Part shown: one piece after another, positions 1 to 9,339 of the stretch
Layout of the letters: every line of letters starts with the position of its first letter
How positions within the stretch are numbered: position 1 is the stretch's first letter
NCBI RefSeq assembly: GCF_030316845.1
Contig: NZ_JASZYS010000009.1
Span: forward strand, 1-64,000
DNA: 64,000 nucleotides
Direction: 5' to 3'
Origin: Variovorax davisae
Lineage (GTDB): Bacteria > Pseudomonadota > Gammaproteobacteria > Burkholderiales > Burkholderiaceae_C
Translations under genes and position numbers: made by a program
Notes under the pieces: model-generated
What the model saw: the letters and a program-made list of their open reading frames with translations, nothing else
Database searches by the model: none
Told to the model about the DNA's origin: nothing

Positions 1-212
1 TCGCCACCCGCAGCGACCTGGCGCGCCGCTGGCACGACCTGATGGACGTCAACGCCGGGCGCATCGCCGACGGCGAGGCCAGCATCGAAGATGTGGGCTG
101 GGAGCTGTTCAAGCTCATGCTCGACGTCGCCAGCGGCCGCAGGAAGACCTGGGCCGAGCAGTGGAAGCTGCACAACGCGCTGGTGCTGTTCAATCCGGCG
201 CCTGTGACCTGA
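1..212 (+). CDS. garD: Galactarate dehydratase, C-terminal part (partial)
   Basis: Only the last 69 codons are present; the reading frame enters at base 3 and stops at 210-212. The tail contains ELFKLMLDVASGRRKTWAEQ and ends KLHNALVLFNPAPVT, the typical C-terminus of the GarD/UxaA sugar-acid dehydratases. The length and exact ending favour galactarate dehydratase, which converts galactarate to 5-dehydro-4-deoxyglucarate in the cytoplasm, over altronate dehydratase. It lies 46 bases upstream of an SDR oxidoreductase and two Bug binding proteins in the same orientation, so it probably belongs to one sugar-acid uptake and catabolism operon. Confidence 0.8.
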   Translation, partial: ATRSDLARRWHDLMDVNAGRIADGEASIEDVGWELFKLMLDVASGRRKTWAEQWKLHNALVLFNPAPVT

Positions 213-258
213 GACTTTGCTCTGCCTGTCATCAACTGACCAGAGGAGAACACCCACC

Positions 259-1023
259 ATGGAAGACCTCAAGGGCCGCAGCGCCCTCGTCACCGGCGCC
301 AGCACCGGCATCGGCGCCGCCGTCGCCATCGCCTACGCCGCCCGCGGCATGCGCGTGGCCGTCCACTACAACAGCTCGACCGCGGCGGCCGAGCAGGTCG
401 TCGCCACCATCCAGGCCGCCGGCGGCGAGGCCTTCGCGCTGCAGGCCGACGTGCGCGACAGCGCCGCGATCCGCCGGGTGGTCGGCGAGGCCCACGACCG
501 GCTCGGCGCCATCGACGTGCTGGTCAACAACGCCGGCAGCCTGGTCAAGCGGCTGCCGATCGCCGACTTCGACGACACGGTGTTCGACGAGGTGCTGCAC
601 ATCAACGCGCGCTCGGTGCTGGCCTTCTGCCGCGAGGTGGTGCCGCTGATGCGCACCCAGGGGCGCGGCGGCAGCATCGTCAACGTGTCGTCGATCGCGG
701 CGCGCAACGGCGGCGGTCCGGGCGCCTATCTCTATGCCGGCGCCAAGGGCTTCGTCAGCACGGCGACCCGCGGCCTGGCGAAGGAGCTGGCGCCGGACCG
801 GATCCGCGTCAATGCCGTATCGCCGGGCGTGATCCAGACGCCCTTCCACGACCGCTTCTCGACGCCGCAGCTGCTGGAATCCTTCAAGGCCGCGATTCCG
901 CTGGCCCGCATCGGCGAGCCGGACGACTGCGTCGGCGCCTTCCTGTACCTCGCCAGCGAGCAGCTGTCGGGCTACGTGACCGGACAGATCCTCGAAGTGA
1001 ACGGCGGCCAGTACATGCCCTGA
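259..1023 (+). CDS. SDR family NAD(P)-dependent oxidoreductase
   Basis: This 254-residue classical short-chain dehydrogenase has the cofactor motif TGASTGIG (12-19), NNAG (90-93), a catalytic Asn near 116, Ser145 and the YxxxK pair Tyr159/Lys163. The start at 259 is chosen because AGAGGAG lies just upstream and the protein then begins directly with the first beta strand; an upstream ATG at 217 only adds a non-homologous leader. The C-terminal VTGQILEVNGGQYM is typical of FabG-like enzymes. Position after garD suggests oxidation or reduction of a sugar acid or its keto-deoxy intermediate, but the substrate cannot be read from sequence. Confidence 0.9.
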   Translation: MEDLKGRSALVTGASTGIGAAVAIAYAARGMRVAVHYNSSTAAAEQVVATIQAAGGEAFALQADVRDSAAIRRVVGEAHDRLGAIDVLVNNAGSLVKRLPIADFDDTVFDEVLHINARSVLAFCREVVPLMRTQGRGGSIVNVSSIAARNGGGPGAYLYAGAKGFVSTATRGLAKELAPDRIRVNAVSPGVIQTPFHDRFSTPQLLESFKAAIPLARIGEPDDCVGAFLYLASEQLSGYVTGQILEVNGGQYMP

Positions 1024-1078
1024 AGCCGCCGCCCCGCCCCCCCCGAGCGCACAGATCAACAACAACGGAGACACGCAC

Positions 1079-2053
1079 TTGAACACAGCAACCCTGCGCG
1101 GCTTGGCCGCCTTCACGGCCGCGGCCGCCCTGTCCCTGGGCCTGGCCGCCCCCGCCGCGGCGCAAAGCGACTTCCCCAACCACACCGTCGAGCTGCTGGT
1201 GCCCTACCAGCCCGGCGGCGGCACCGACGGCCTGGCGCGCACCTTCGCCGACGCCAGCCGCAAGCACATGGCGCAGAGCATGGTGATCATCAACCGCCCC
1301 GGCGCCGGCGGCGCGATCGGCTGGACCGAGGTGATCAACGCCAAGCCCGACGGCTACAAGCTCGCCGTGCTCACGGTCGAGCTGCTGACCTTGCCGCACC
1401 TGGGGCTGGCCAAGTTCAACTACGACGATTTCCAGCCGATCGCCCAGCTCAACGCCGACCCGGCCGCCATCACGGTCAAGGCCGATGCGCCGTGGAACAC
1501 GGTCGAGGAATTCCTGGCCGCAGCCAGGAAGGACCCCGAGGGCGTGCGGGTGGGCAATTCCGGCAATGGCTCGATCTGGCACCTGGCGGCCGCGGCCCTC
1601 GAAGACAAGACCGGCGCGAAGTTCAACCACATCCCGTTCCAGGGCGCCGCGCCCGCGGTGCTGGCGCTGCTCGGCGGCCACATCGAGGCCGTGGCCGTGA
1701 GCCCGGCCGAGGTCACGACCCACGTGCAGTCGGGCAAGCTCAAGCTGCTGATGGTCATGGCCGACCAGCGCGTCAAAGGCTTCGAGAAGGTGCCGACCGC
1801 CAAGGAACGCGGCATCGACCTCTCGATCGGCACCTGGCGCGGCCTCGGCGCCCCGAAGAACACCCCGCCCGAAGTGATGGCCAAGCTGCGCGAGATCACC
1901 GCCAGGACGGCCGCCGAGCCGATGATGCGCGAGGCCATGGAAAAGCAGAACCTGGGCTACGTCTACACCGACGGCGCGGTCTTCAAGGAAACCCTGGCGC
2001 GGGACAACGCCTATTACAAGAGCCTGATCGCCAAGCTCAACATCAAGCCCTGA
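1079..2053 (+). CDS. Bug/TctC family tripartite tricarboxylate transporter binding protein
   Basis: This 324-residue periplasmic solute-binding protein has a Sec signal peptide (cleavage near residue 28, after a PAAAQ segment). The mature protein starts with VELLVPYQPGGGTDGLAR, the ligand-loop signature of Bug proteins. The start is TTG at 1079, eight bases after GGAG. Family members bind small carboxylates. No TctA/TctB membrane subunits are encoded nearby, as is common for orphan Bug proteins in Burkholderiales. It is followed by a second Bug gene 25 bases downstream. The ligand may be the hexarate handled by the upstream dehydratase (inference). Confidence 0.9.
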   Translation: MNTATLRGLAAFTAAAALSLGLAAPAAAQSDFPNHTVELLVPYQPGGGTDGLARTFADASRKHMAQSMVIINRPGAGGAIGWTEVINAKPDGYKLAVLTVELLTLPHLGLAKFNYDDFQPIAQLNADPAAITVKADAPWNTVEEFLAAARKDPEGVRVGNSGNGSIWHLAAAALEDKTGAKFNHIPFQGAAPAVLALLGGHIEAVAVSPAEVTTHVQSGKLKLLMVMADQRVKGFEKVPTAKERGIDLSIGTWRGLGAPKNTPPEVMAKLREITARTAAEPMMREAMEKQNLGYVYTDGAVFKETLARDNAYYKSLIAKLNIKP

Positions 2054-2078
2054 GACCCAGGAAGCCGAAGGAGACCCC

Positions 2079-3071
2079 ATGCAACGCCGCACCCTGATCC
2101 ACACCGCCCTCGCCTCGCTCGCCGCCGGCCTGCCGGCCCTGCCCGCGCTGGCCCAGCCGTCCTGGCCGACCGGCAAGCCGATCACCTACCTGGTGCCCTT
2201 CCCGGCCGGCGGCACCACCGACCTGCTGGCCCGCCTGATCGCGCAGAAGCTCGGGCCGGCCCTGGGCACCAGCGTGATCATCGACAACAAGGGCGGCGCC
2301 GGCGGCAGCATCGGCTCGGAGATCGCTGCGCGGGCGGCGCCGGACGGCTTCACGCTGCTGGGCGGCACCATCAGCTCGCACGCCATCAACGTCAGCCTCT
2401 ACCCCAAGATCGGCTACGACCCGCAGAAGTCCTTTGCGCCGGTGACGCTGATCGGCACCAATCCGGTGGTGCTGGTGGTCAACCAGGCGAGCCCGTACAA
2501 GACGCTCAAGGAACTGCTCGACGCCAGCCGCGCCAAGCCGGGCGGGCTGTCCTCGGCCTCGGCCGGCACCGGCACCTCGCAGCACCTGGCGCTGGAGCTG
2601 ATGGCCTTCAAGTCGGGCGTCAAGTTCACGCACGTGCCCTACAAGGGCAGCGGCCCGGCGATCCAGGACGTGATCGGCGGCCAGGTCGACATGATGTTCG
2701 ACACCACCGTGGTCGCCGGGCCGCATATACAGAGCGGCAAGCTGCGCGCCCTGGCCGTGACCTCGGCCAAGCGCCTGGCGTCGATGCCGAACGTGCCGAC
2801 GGTGGCCGAATCGGGCATCCCGGGTCTGGCCGACTTCGAGGTCGTGTCCTGGCAGGCGATCTTCGTGCCGGCCGGCACGCCGGCGCCGATCGTCGATCGC
2901 CTGCACAACGAGATCCGCAAGATCCTGGCCGAGCCCGAGATGCAGGAGAAGCTGAAAGGCTTCGGCATGGAGCCGGCCGACCTGACGACCGCCCAGATCG
3001 CGGCCTTCCAGAAGTCCGAAGTCGAGAAATGGGCCCAGGTGATCAAGGCCGCGAACATCAAGGCCGAATAG
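2079..3071 (+). CDS. Bug/TctC family tripartite tricarboxylate transporter binding protein
   Basis: This 330-residue protein is a second Bug-type binding protein in tandem with the preceding one. The N-terminus MQRRTLIHTALASLAAGLPA is a signal peptide with cleavage near ALAQP. The mature part carries ITYLVPFPAGGTTDLLARL, and later HVPYKGSGPAIQDVIGGQVD, the second conserved ligand-contact region. GAAGGAG precedes the ATG. The two Bug proteins are clearly diverged, so they probably bind different carboxylates. No dedicated membrane component is visible in this window. Confidence 0.9.
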   Translation: MQRRTLIHTALASLAAGLPALPALAQPSWPTGKPITYLVPFPAGGTTDLLARLIAQKLGPALGTSVIIDNKGGAGGSIGSEIAARAAPDGFTLLGGTISSHAINVSLYPKIGYDPQKSFAPVTLIGTNPVVLVVNQASPYKTLKELLDASRAKPGGLSSASAGTGTSQHLALELMAFKSGVKFTHVPYKGSGPAIQDVIGGQVDMMFDTTVVAGPHIQSGKLRALAVTSAKRLASMPNVPTVAESGIPGLADFEVVSWQAIFVPAGTPAPIVDRLHNEIRKILAEPEMQEKLKGFGMEPADLTTAQIAAFQKSEVEKWAQVIKAANIKAE

Positions 3072-3149
3072 TCGTCGGGTAGGTTTCGTCCTGCGAAATT
3101 CGCGCGGGGCGCTCGATAGAATCGCCTACCGTTTTCCTGGGATTTCGCC

Positions 3150-4001
3150 TTGTCCGATCGCCTGCCCGTCCTGCCCCAATACCTGTTCCCCAAGCAGGCG
3201 CTGACCTCCTTCGCCGGCTGGGTGGCGGGCAAGGAGCGCGGCTCGGTCACGACCTGGATCATCCGCCGCTTCGTCGCCAAGTACGGCGTCGACATGGGCG
3301 AGGCGCTGGCCAGCGACATCGCGAGCTACCGCAGCTTCAACGATTTCTTCACCCGCGCCCTCAAGCCCGGCGCGCGGCCGATCGCCGCCGCCGACCTCAT
3401 CTCGCCGGTGGATGGCGCGATCAGCCAGTTCGGCGCCATCGAGGGCGACCAGATCTTCCAGGCCAAGGGCCACCGCTACTCCACCACGGCGCTGGTCGGC
3501 GGCGACGCCGCGCTGGCGGCCCGCTTCGCGCACGGCAGCTTCGCCACCCTGTACCTGAGCCCGAAGGACTATCACCGCATCCACATGCCCTGCGACGGCC
3601 GGCTGCTGCGCATGATCTACGTGCCGGGCGACCTGTTCTCGGTCAACCCGACCACGGCCCGCGGCGTGCCCGGCCTGTTCGCGCGCAACGAACGCGTGGT
3701 GTGCGTGTTCGAGACCGCGCGCGGCCCCTTCGTGCTGGTGCTGGTCGGCGCCACCATCGTCGGCAGCATGGCCACCGTCTGGCACGGCGTGGTCAATCCG
3801 CCGCGCGGCGGCGAAGTGCGCGAATGGCGCTACGACGACCAGCAGGTCGTGCTGCGGCAGGGCGAGGAAATGGGTCGCTTCCTGCTCGGCTCCACGGTGG
3901 TGATGCTGTTTCCGGCGCCGCCCCTGGCCTTCACGCCCGCCTGGGCGCCGGGGCGGCCGGTGCGGCTTGGCGAGGCCATGGCCCAATACCGGGCTGACTG
4001 A
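3150..4001 (+). CDS. psd: Phosphatidylserine decarboxylase proenzyme
   Basis: This 283-residue enzyme makes phosphatidylethanolamine from phosphatidylserine at the inner membrane. The self-cleavage motif LGST is at residues 246-249, so Ser248 should become the pyruvoyl group and split the chain into a large beta and a short alpha subunit. SPVDG and the conserved PKDYHRIHMP block are present. The best start is TTG at 3150. Length is normal for the short proteobacterial form. Its neighbours are unrelated, so it is probably a single-gene unit. Confidence 0.95.
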   Translation: MSDRLPVLPQYLFPKQALTSFAGWVAGKERGSVTTWIIRRFVAKYGVDMGEALASDIASYRSFNDFFTRALKPGARPIAAADLISPVDGAISQFGAIEGDQIFQAKGHRYSTTALVGGDAALAARFAHGSFATLYLSPKDYHRIHMPCDGRLLRMIYVPGDLFSVNPTTARGVPGLFARNERVVCVFETARGPFVLVLVGATIVGSMATVWHGVVNPPRGGEVREWRYDDQQVVLRQGEEMGRFLLGSTVVMLFPAPPLAFTPAWAPGRPVRLGEAMAQYRAD

Positions 4002-4050
4002 GACTGCAATCCCGCGGGCCGCAGCCCGCCTGCCGATATAGCTATAAAAC

Positions 4051-4079
4051 TTGTAGCAGACCGCCTTCTGGGATATAGT
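4051..4079 (+). promoter_or_regulatory. Candidate sigma-70 promoter for the winged-helix regulator
   Basis: TTGTAG (4051-4056) and TATAGT (4074-4079) are 17 bases apart. The -10 box matches the consensus at five of six positions; the -35 is weak. A 10-base palindrome TATAGCTATA lies just upstream and could be an operator for the small regulator that starts at 4146. Confidence 0.4.
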
Positions 4080-4145
4080 CCCCGGCCGATTCCGGGTGGT
4101 CCCCGATCCGCACAAGAACCACGGCGCCCCGAGGAGATGAAATCG

Positions 4146-4472
4146 ATGAGCAGCAAGGAAAACGCAGCCGTCAGCCAATTGCTGGCGCTGCTGGAGGCCC
4201 GCTACGCGCTGCGCGTCCTCTGGGCCCTGCGGGACGGCCATGCCCAGACTTTCCGCCTGTTGCAGGACAGCGTCGGCAGCATCACGCCGAACACCCTGAA
4301 CACCCGCATCAAGGAACTGCGCGAAGCCGGCCTCGTGAACCACGGCAGCGAAGGCTACAGCCTGACCCTGAGCGGCCAGGACCTGCTGAAGCGGCTGTCG
4401 GACCTGCAGGCCTTCGCCGGCAAGTGGCAGCAGACCCAGGTCAAGAAGACGGCGCCGCCACCGACGCCTTAG
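4146..4472 (+). CDS. Small HxlR-like winged helix-turn-helix regulator
   Basis: This 108-residue protein has a helix-turn-helix core similar to HxlR/MarR-type winged helices: LLALLEARYALRVLWALRDG, then SITPNTLNTRIKELREAGLV as the recognition region, followed by a beta wing and LSGQDLLKRL. ATG 4146 is preferred to ATG 4137 because GAGGAG abuts the earlier codon but is nine bases from 4146. The C-terminus is a short basic, proline-rich tail. It lies between psd and an FKBP gene with no obvious functional link. Autoregulation is possible because a palindrome sits in its promoter. The target genes are unknown. Confidence 0.75.
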   Translation: MSSKENAAVSQLLALLEARYALRVLWALRDGHAQTFRLLQDSVGSITPNTLNTRIKELREAGLVNHGSEGYSLTLSGQDLLKRLSDLQAFAGKWQQTQVKKTAPPPTP

Positions 4473-4537
4473 CGCCTTCCCAGGTCGTTAAACTGCCCGG
4501 TTTTCCAACCTTTTCCAAATCCCTGAAGGAGCGCACC

Positions 4538-4888
4538 ATGCCCACCACTTCCTCCGGCCTCCAATACGAAGACACCACGGTCGGCGAAGGCGCCGAAGCC
4601 AAGGCCGGCCACCACGTGCATGTGCACTACACGGGCTGGCTCTACAACGATGGCGTCCAGGGCGCCAAGTTCGACTCCAGCCGCGACCGCAACGACCCCT
4701 TCGCCTTCTCGCTCGGCGCCGGCCAGGTCATCAAGGGCTGGGACGAAGGCGTCGCCGGCATGAAGATCGGCGGCAAGCGCACCCTGATCATCCCGGCCGC
4801 ACTGGGCTACGGCGCCCGCGGCGCCGGCGGTGTGATCCCGCCGAACGCGACCCTCAAGTTCGACGTCGAACTGCTCGACGCCCACTGA
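4538..4888 (+). CDS. FKBP-type peptidyl-prolyl cis-trans isomerase
   Basis: This 116-residue single-domain FKBP is cytoplasmic, without a signal peptide. It has the core motifs VHYTGWLYNDG, FDSSRDRNDPFAFSLGAGQV, IKGWDEGVAGMKIGGKRTL and IPPNATLKFDVELL, covering the ligand pocket (Tyr, Asp, Trp and the C-terminal Phe). It catalyses prolyl isomerisation in protein folding. GAAGGAG is positioned correctly before ATG 4538. A strong hairpin terminator follows 30 bases after the stop, so it is transcribed separately from the downstream heat-shock operon. Confidence 0.95.
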   Translation: MPTTSSGLQYEDTTVGEGAEAKAGHHVHVHYTGWLYNDGVQGAKFDSSRDRNDPFAFSLGAGQVIKGWDEGVAGMKIGGKRTLIIPAALGYGARGAGGVIPPNATLKFDVELLDAH

Positions 4889-4917
4889 TCCTTCCGGCCC
4901 TTTCCGCCGTCCCCAGA

Positions 4918-4940
4918 ATGCGCCTCCGGGCGCATTTTTC
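4918..4940 (+). terminator. Rho-independent terminator after the FKBP gene
   Basis: The stem ATGCGCC pairs with GGCGCAT around a TCCG tetraloop and is followed directly by TTTTTC. It separates the FKBP gene from the grpE promoter that begins at 4943. Confidence 0.85.
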
Positions 4941-4942
4941 GT

Positions 4943-4970
4943 CTTGAAAACCGCCTGGACAGCCCCAGAT
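4943..4970 (+). promoter_or_regulatory. Sigma-32 (RpoH) heat-shock promoter of grpE-dnaK-dnaJ
   Basis: CTTGAAA at 4943-4949 matches the RpoH -35 consensus exactly. CCCCAGAT at 4963-4970 closely matches the -10 consensus CCCCATnT, with 13 bases between them. It lies about 57 bases upstream of the grpE start at 5027. This is what is expected for the major chaperone operon of a betaproteobacterium. No CIRCE repeat was seen. Confidence 0.85.
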
Positions 4971-5026
4971 GGCTGGCTATTGTTCGTTTTTCACTGAATT
5001 CCGGCATGGCAGCCGGCTTTTTGAGC

Positions 5027-5593
5027 ATGTCTGACCCGCAAAACACCCCCATTCATCCCGACGCCCTGCAAGGCGAGCCCAGCCCTGAAGAGCGCGAGGC
5101 CGCCCAGGCAGCCAACGAAGCCGACGCGCTGGCCGCGGCCCAGGCCGAGATCGCCGCGCTGCAGGCCAAGAATGCCGAGCTCGCCGACCAGTTCCTGCGC
5201 GCCCAGGCCGATGTCCAGAACGCCCGCCGCCGGGCCGACGACGAGATCACCAAGGGCCGCAAGTTCGCGATCGAGGGCTTCGCCGAGAGCCTGCTGCCGG
5301 TGCTCGACAGCCTCGAAGCCGGGCTCGCGATCCCCGACGCCACGGTGGAGCACCTGCGCGAAGGCACCGAAGCCACGCTGCGCCAGCTCAAGAGCGCCCT
5401 CGAGCGCAACAAGGTGATCGAGATCGCGCCCGCGGCCGGCAGCAAGTTCGACCCCCACCAGCACCAGGCCATCTCGGTCGTGCCGGTGCCGGGCCAGGAG
5501 CCCAACACCATCGCCAGCGTCCTCCAGAAGGGCTACACGATCGCCGAGCGCGTGCTGCGCCCGGCCCTGGTGACCGTCAGCAGCCCGAGCTGA
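5027..5593 (+). CDS. grpE: Nucleotide exchange factor GrpE
   Basis: This 188-residue GrpE has an N-terminal charged coiled coil rich in Glu/Ala (about 20-70), then NARRRADDEITKGRKFAIEGFAESLLPVLDSLE and the C-terminal beta domain containing FDPHQHQAISVVP and VLQKGYTIAERVLRPALVTVS. It releases ADP from DnaK. The start at 5027 (MSDPQN) fits the family; an in-frame ATG at 5006 adds seven residues and is also possible, and neither has a strong Shine-Dalgarno. It is the first gene of the operon with dnaK 105 bases downstream, transcribed from the RpoH promoter at 4943. Confidence 0.95.
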   Translation: MSDPQNTPIHPDALQGEPSPEEREAAQAANEADALAAAQAEIAALQAKNAELADQFLRAQADVQNARRRADDEITKGRKFAIEGFAESLLPVLDSLEAGLAIPDATVEHLREGTEATLRQLKSALERNKVIEIAPAAGSKFDPHQHQAISVVPVPGQEPNTIASVLQKGYTIAERVLRPALVTVSSPS

Positions 5594-5632
5594 AAACCAA
5601 CAAGAAACCCACAGGAAATCCCCGCTTCGTCC

Positions 5633-5660
5633 CTTGAATCGCAGCCGGTTATCCACAAGT
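5633..5660 (+). promoter_or_regulatory. Possible second sigma-32 promoter upstream of dnaK
   Basis: CCCTTGAA in the grpE-dnaK gap resembles an RpoH -35 box, and TCCACAAG 13 bases downstream is only a weak -10 match. It might give extra dnaK transcription, but the evidence is thin. Confidence 0.25.
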
Positions 5661-5698
5661 TCACAACAACCTAATTTCAGAGTCCAGGAGAAAAAAAC

Positions 5699-7636
<1,938 letters not shown>

Positions 7637-7654
7637 TCTTCACGCCCTGAACGA

Positions 7655-7689
7655 GGCTGGACCCCCTGGCAAGGCGGTCCGGCCTTTTC
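7655..7689 (+). terminator. Hairpin with U-tract between dnaK and dnaJ
   Basis: GGCTGGACC pairs with GGTCCGGCC (one G-U pair) across a 12-13 base loop and is followed by TTTT. The position suggests a partial terminator or mRNA-stabilising hairpin that would lower dnaJ relative to dnaK. Confidence 0.6.
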
Positions 7690-7727
7690 CGCTTTCTGCC
7701 CCCCGATTCCGCCACCGACCCCCGACC

Positions 7728-8867
7728 ATGGCCACCAAACGCGACTACTACGAAACCCTCGGCGTGCCCAAGAACGCAAGCGAGGAGGAAATCAAGAAGG
7801 CTTATCGCAAGCTCGCGATGAAGCACCACCCCGACCGCAACCACGGCGACGCCGGCAAGGACTCCGAGGCCAAGTTCAAGGAGGTCAAGGAAGCCTATGA
7901 AATGCTGTCGGACAGCCAGAAGCGGGCTGCCTACGACCAGTACGGGCACGCCGGCGTCGACCCGAACATGCGCGGCGGCCCGGGCGCGGAGGGCTTCGGC
8001 GGCTTCGCCGAGGCCTTCGGCGACATCTTCGGCGACGTCTTCGGCGGCGCCCGGGGCGGGCGCCAGGGCGGCGGGCGGCAAGTGTTCCGCGGCAGCGACC
8101 TGAGCTACGCGATGGAAGTCACGCTCGAGGAAGCGGCCGAGGGCAAGGACGCCCAGATCCGGATCCCGAGCTGGGACGACTGCGACACCTGCAAGGGCTC
8201 CGGCGCCAAGCCGGGCACCAAGCCGATCACCTGCACCACCTGCCACGGCCAGGGGGCGGTGCAGATGCGCCAGGGCTTCTTCAGCGTCCAGCAGACCTGC
8301 CCGACCTGCCACGGCTCGGGCAAGATCATTCCCGAGCCCTGCACCGTCTGCCACGGCCAGGGCAAGATCAAGAACAACAAGACGCTCGAGGTGAAGATCC
8401 CGGCCGGCATCGACGACGGCATGCGCATCCGCAGCACCGGCAACGGCGAGCCCGGTACCAACGGCGGCCCGCCGGGCGACCTCTACATCGAGATCCGGCT
8501 CAAGAAGCACGAACTGTTCGAGCGCGACGGCGACGACCTGCACTGCGTGGTGCCGGTCAGCATCACCACGGCGGCGCTCGGCGGCGAGATCAACGTGCCG
8601 ACGCTCAAGGGCGCGGCGGCCATCGACATTCCCGACGGCACCCAGAGCGGCAAGCAGTTCCGGCTGCGCGGCAAGGGCATCAAGGGCGTGCGCTCGAGCT
8701 ACCCGGGCGACCTGTACTGCCATGTGCGGGTCGAGACCCCGGTCAAGCTGACCGAGCACCAGCGCAAGCTCATGAAGGAGCTGGACGAGTCGCTCAAGAA
8801 GGGCGGCGACAAGCACAGCCCGACCGACAAGGGCTGGTTCGACAAAGCCAAGGAATTCTTCAGCTGA
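7728..8867 (+). CDS. dnaJ: Molecular chaperone DnaJ (Hsp40)
   Basis: This 379-residue type I Hsp40 has a J domain (about 1-70) with the HPD motif in MKHHPDRN. A Gly/Phe-rich linker follows, then four zinc repeats (CDTCKGSG, CTTCHGQG, CPTCHGSG, CTVCHGQG) and the C-terminal client-binding domains. It stimulates DnaK ATPase activity and delivers clients. The start at 7728 is set by the conserved MATKRDYYETLGV; the longer in-frame extension back into dnaK is not real. A strong terminator follows at 8912. Confidence 0.97.
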   Translation: MATKRDYYETLGVPKNASEEEIKKAYRKLAMKHHPDRNHGDAGKDSEAKFKEVKEAYEMLSDSQKRAAYDQYGHAGVDPNMRGGPGAEGFGGFAEAFGDIFGDVFGGARGGRQGGGRQVFRGSDLSYAMEVTLEEAAEGKDAQIRIPSWDDCDTCKGSGAKPGTKPITCTTCHGQGAVQMRQGFFSVQQTCPTCHGSGKIIPEPCTVCHGQGKIKNNKTLEVKIPAGIDDGMRIRSTGNGEPGTNGGPPGDLYIEIRLKKHELFERDGDDLHCVVPVSITTAALGGEINVPTLKGAAAIDIPDGTQSGKQFRLRGKGIKGVRSSYPGDLYCHVRVETPVKLTEHQRKLMKELDESLKKGGDKHSPTDKGWFDKAKEFFS

Positions 8868-8911
8868 GCGCATTGCGCCGGCGGTGCCGACCGGCGCTGC
8901 CGATATTCCAG

Positions 8912-8933
8912 GCGGCCTGCGGGCCGCTTTTTT
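8912..8933 (+). terminator. Rho-independent terminator after dnaJ
   Basis: GCGGCC pairs with GGCCGC around a TGCG loop and is followed by six T residues. It ends the grpE-dnaK-dnaJ operon. The remaining gap up to 9340 holds no convincing gene but carries regulatory signals for prkA, listed separately. Confidence 0.85.
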
Positions 8934-9065
8934 CTTGTCCGCGTATTCCTGTAGGCGCCGGCGGTGGCACCGGCGTTGGATCGGAAACAGATGATCCCCT
9001 CACATGGACCCCACCTACAGCCCCTGGCGAAGCCGGACCACGGCCGTGCCGTGCACGAATCGCCG

Positions 9066-9080
9066 CATGCTCGTAGCATG
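9066..9080. promoter_or_regulatory. Perfect inverted repeat, candidate enhancer-binding site
   Basis: CATGCT-CGT-AGCATG is a perfect 6-3-6 inverted repeat about 190 bases upstream of the candidate sigma-54 -12 element. A second palindrome, GGCTGCTGCAGCC, follows at 9089-9101. The distance is typical for bacterial enhancer-binding protein sites. The protein that would bind is unknown. Confidence 0.4.
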
Positions 9081-9152
9081 TGTTCGATGGCTGCTGCAGC
9101 CGGAGGCGGTTTCGCCAATTGCTGCCGCTTTCAGTTGGAACTTTTTTGCAAC

Positions 9153-9165
9153 GATCAAATTCTTA
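9153..9165 (+). promoter_or_regulatory. IHF-like binding site upstream of prkA
   Basis: GATCAAATTCTTA matches the IHF consensus WATCAANNNNTTR at all fixed positions except the first. It lies in an AT-rich pocket between the inverted repeats and the candidate sigma-54 promoter, where IHF usually bends DNA for enhancer contact. Confidence 0.5.
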
Positions 9166-9256
9166 TTTCAAAAGCAATTTGCTCGAAGCGTCGTTTGTTC
9201 TATGCTTTGAACAAGTTCATGCCCGAGGGTTTTTTCCAAAGCGTGCACACATCACC

Positions 9257-9272
9257 TGGCACCATTCCTGCG
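9257..9272 (+). promoter_or_regulatory. Candidate sigma-54 (RpoN) promoter of prkA-yeaH-spoVR
   Basis: TGGCAC-CATTC-CTGCG carries the invariant GG and GC dinucleotides separated by exactly ten bases and matches TGGCAC-N5-TTGCW except at two weak positions. Transcription would start near 9283, leaving a leader of about 57 bases that contains a GC hairpin (9305-9319). A sigma-S-like extended -10 (TCTATGCTTTG) also occurs at 9199-9209. As I recall, the E. coli homologue yeaGH is controlled by both RpoN and RpoS, which fits. Confidence 0.6.
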
Positions 9273-9339
9273 AAGAACGATGCGACGTGTGCGGCACGGA
9301 TTCCCCGGGCAGCGCCCGGCTGACTCGATGGAGGTGTCT

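Noticed and set aside
4014..4029. GC hairpin GCGGGC/GCCCGC after psd as a terminator
   Set aside because: No T-run follows, so termination cannot be claimed.
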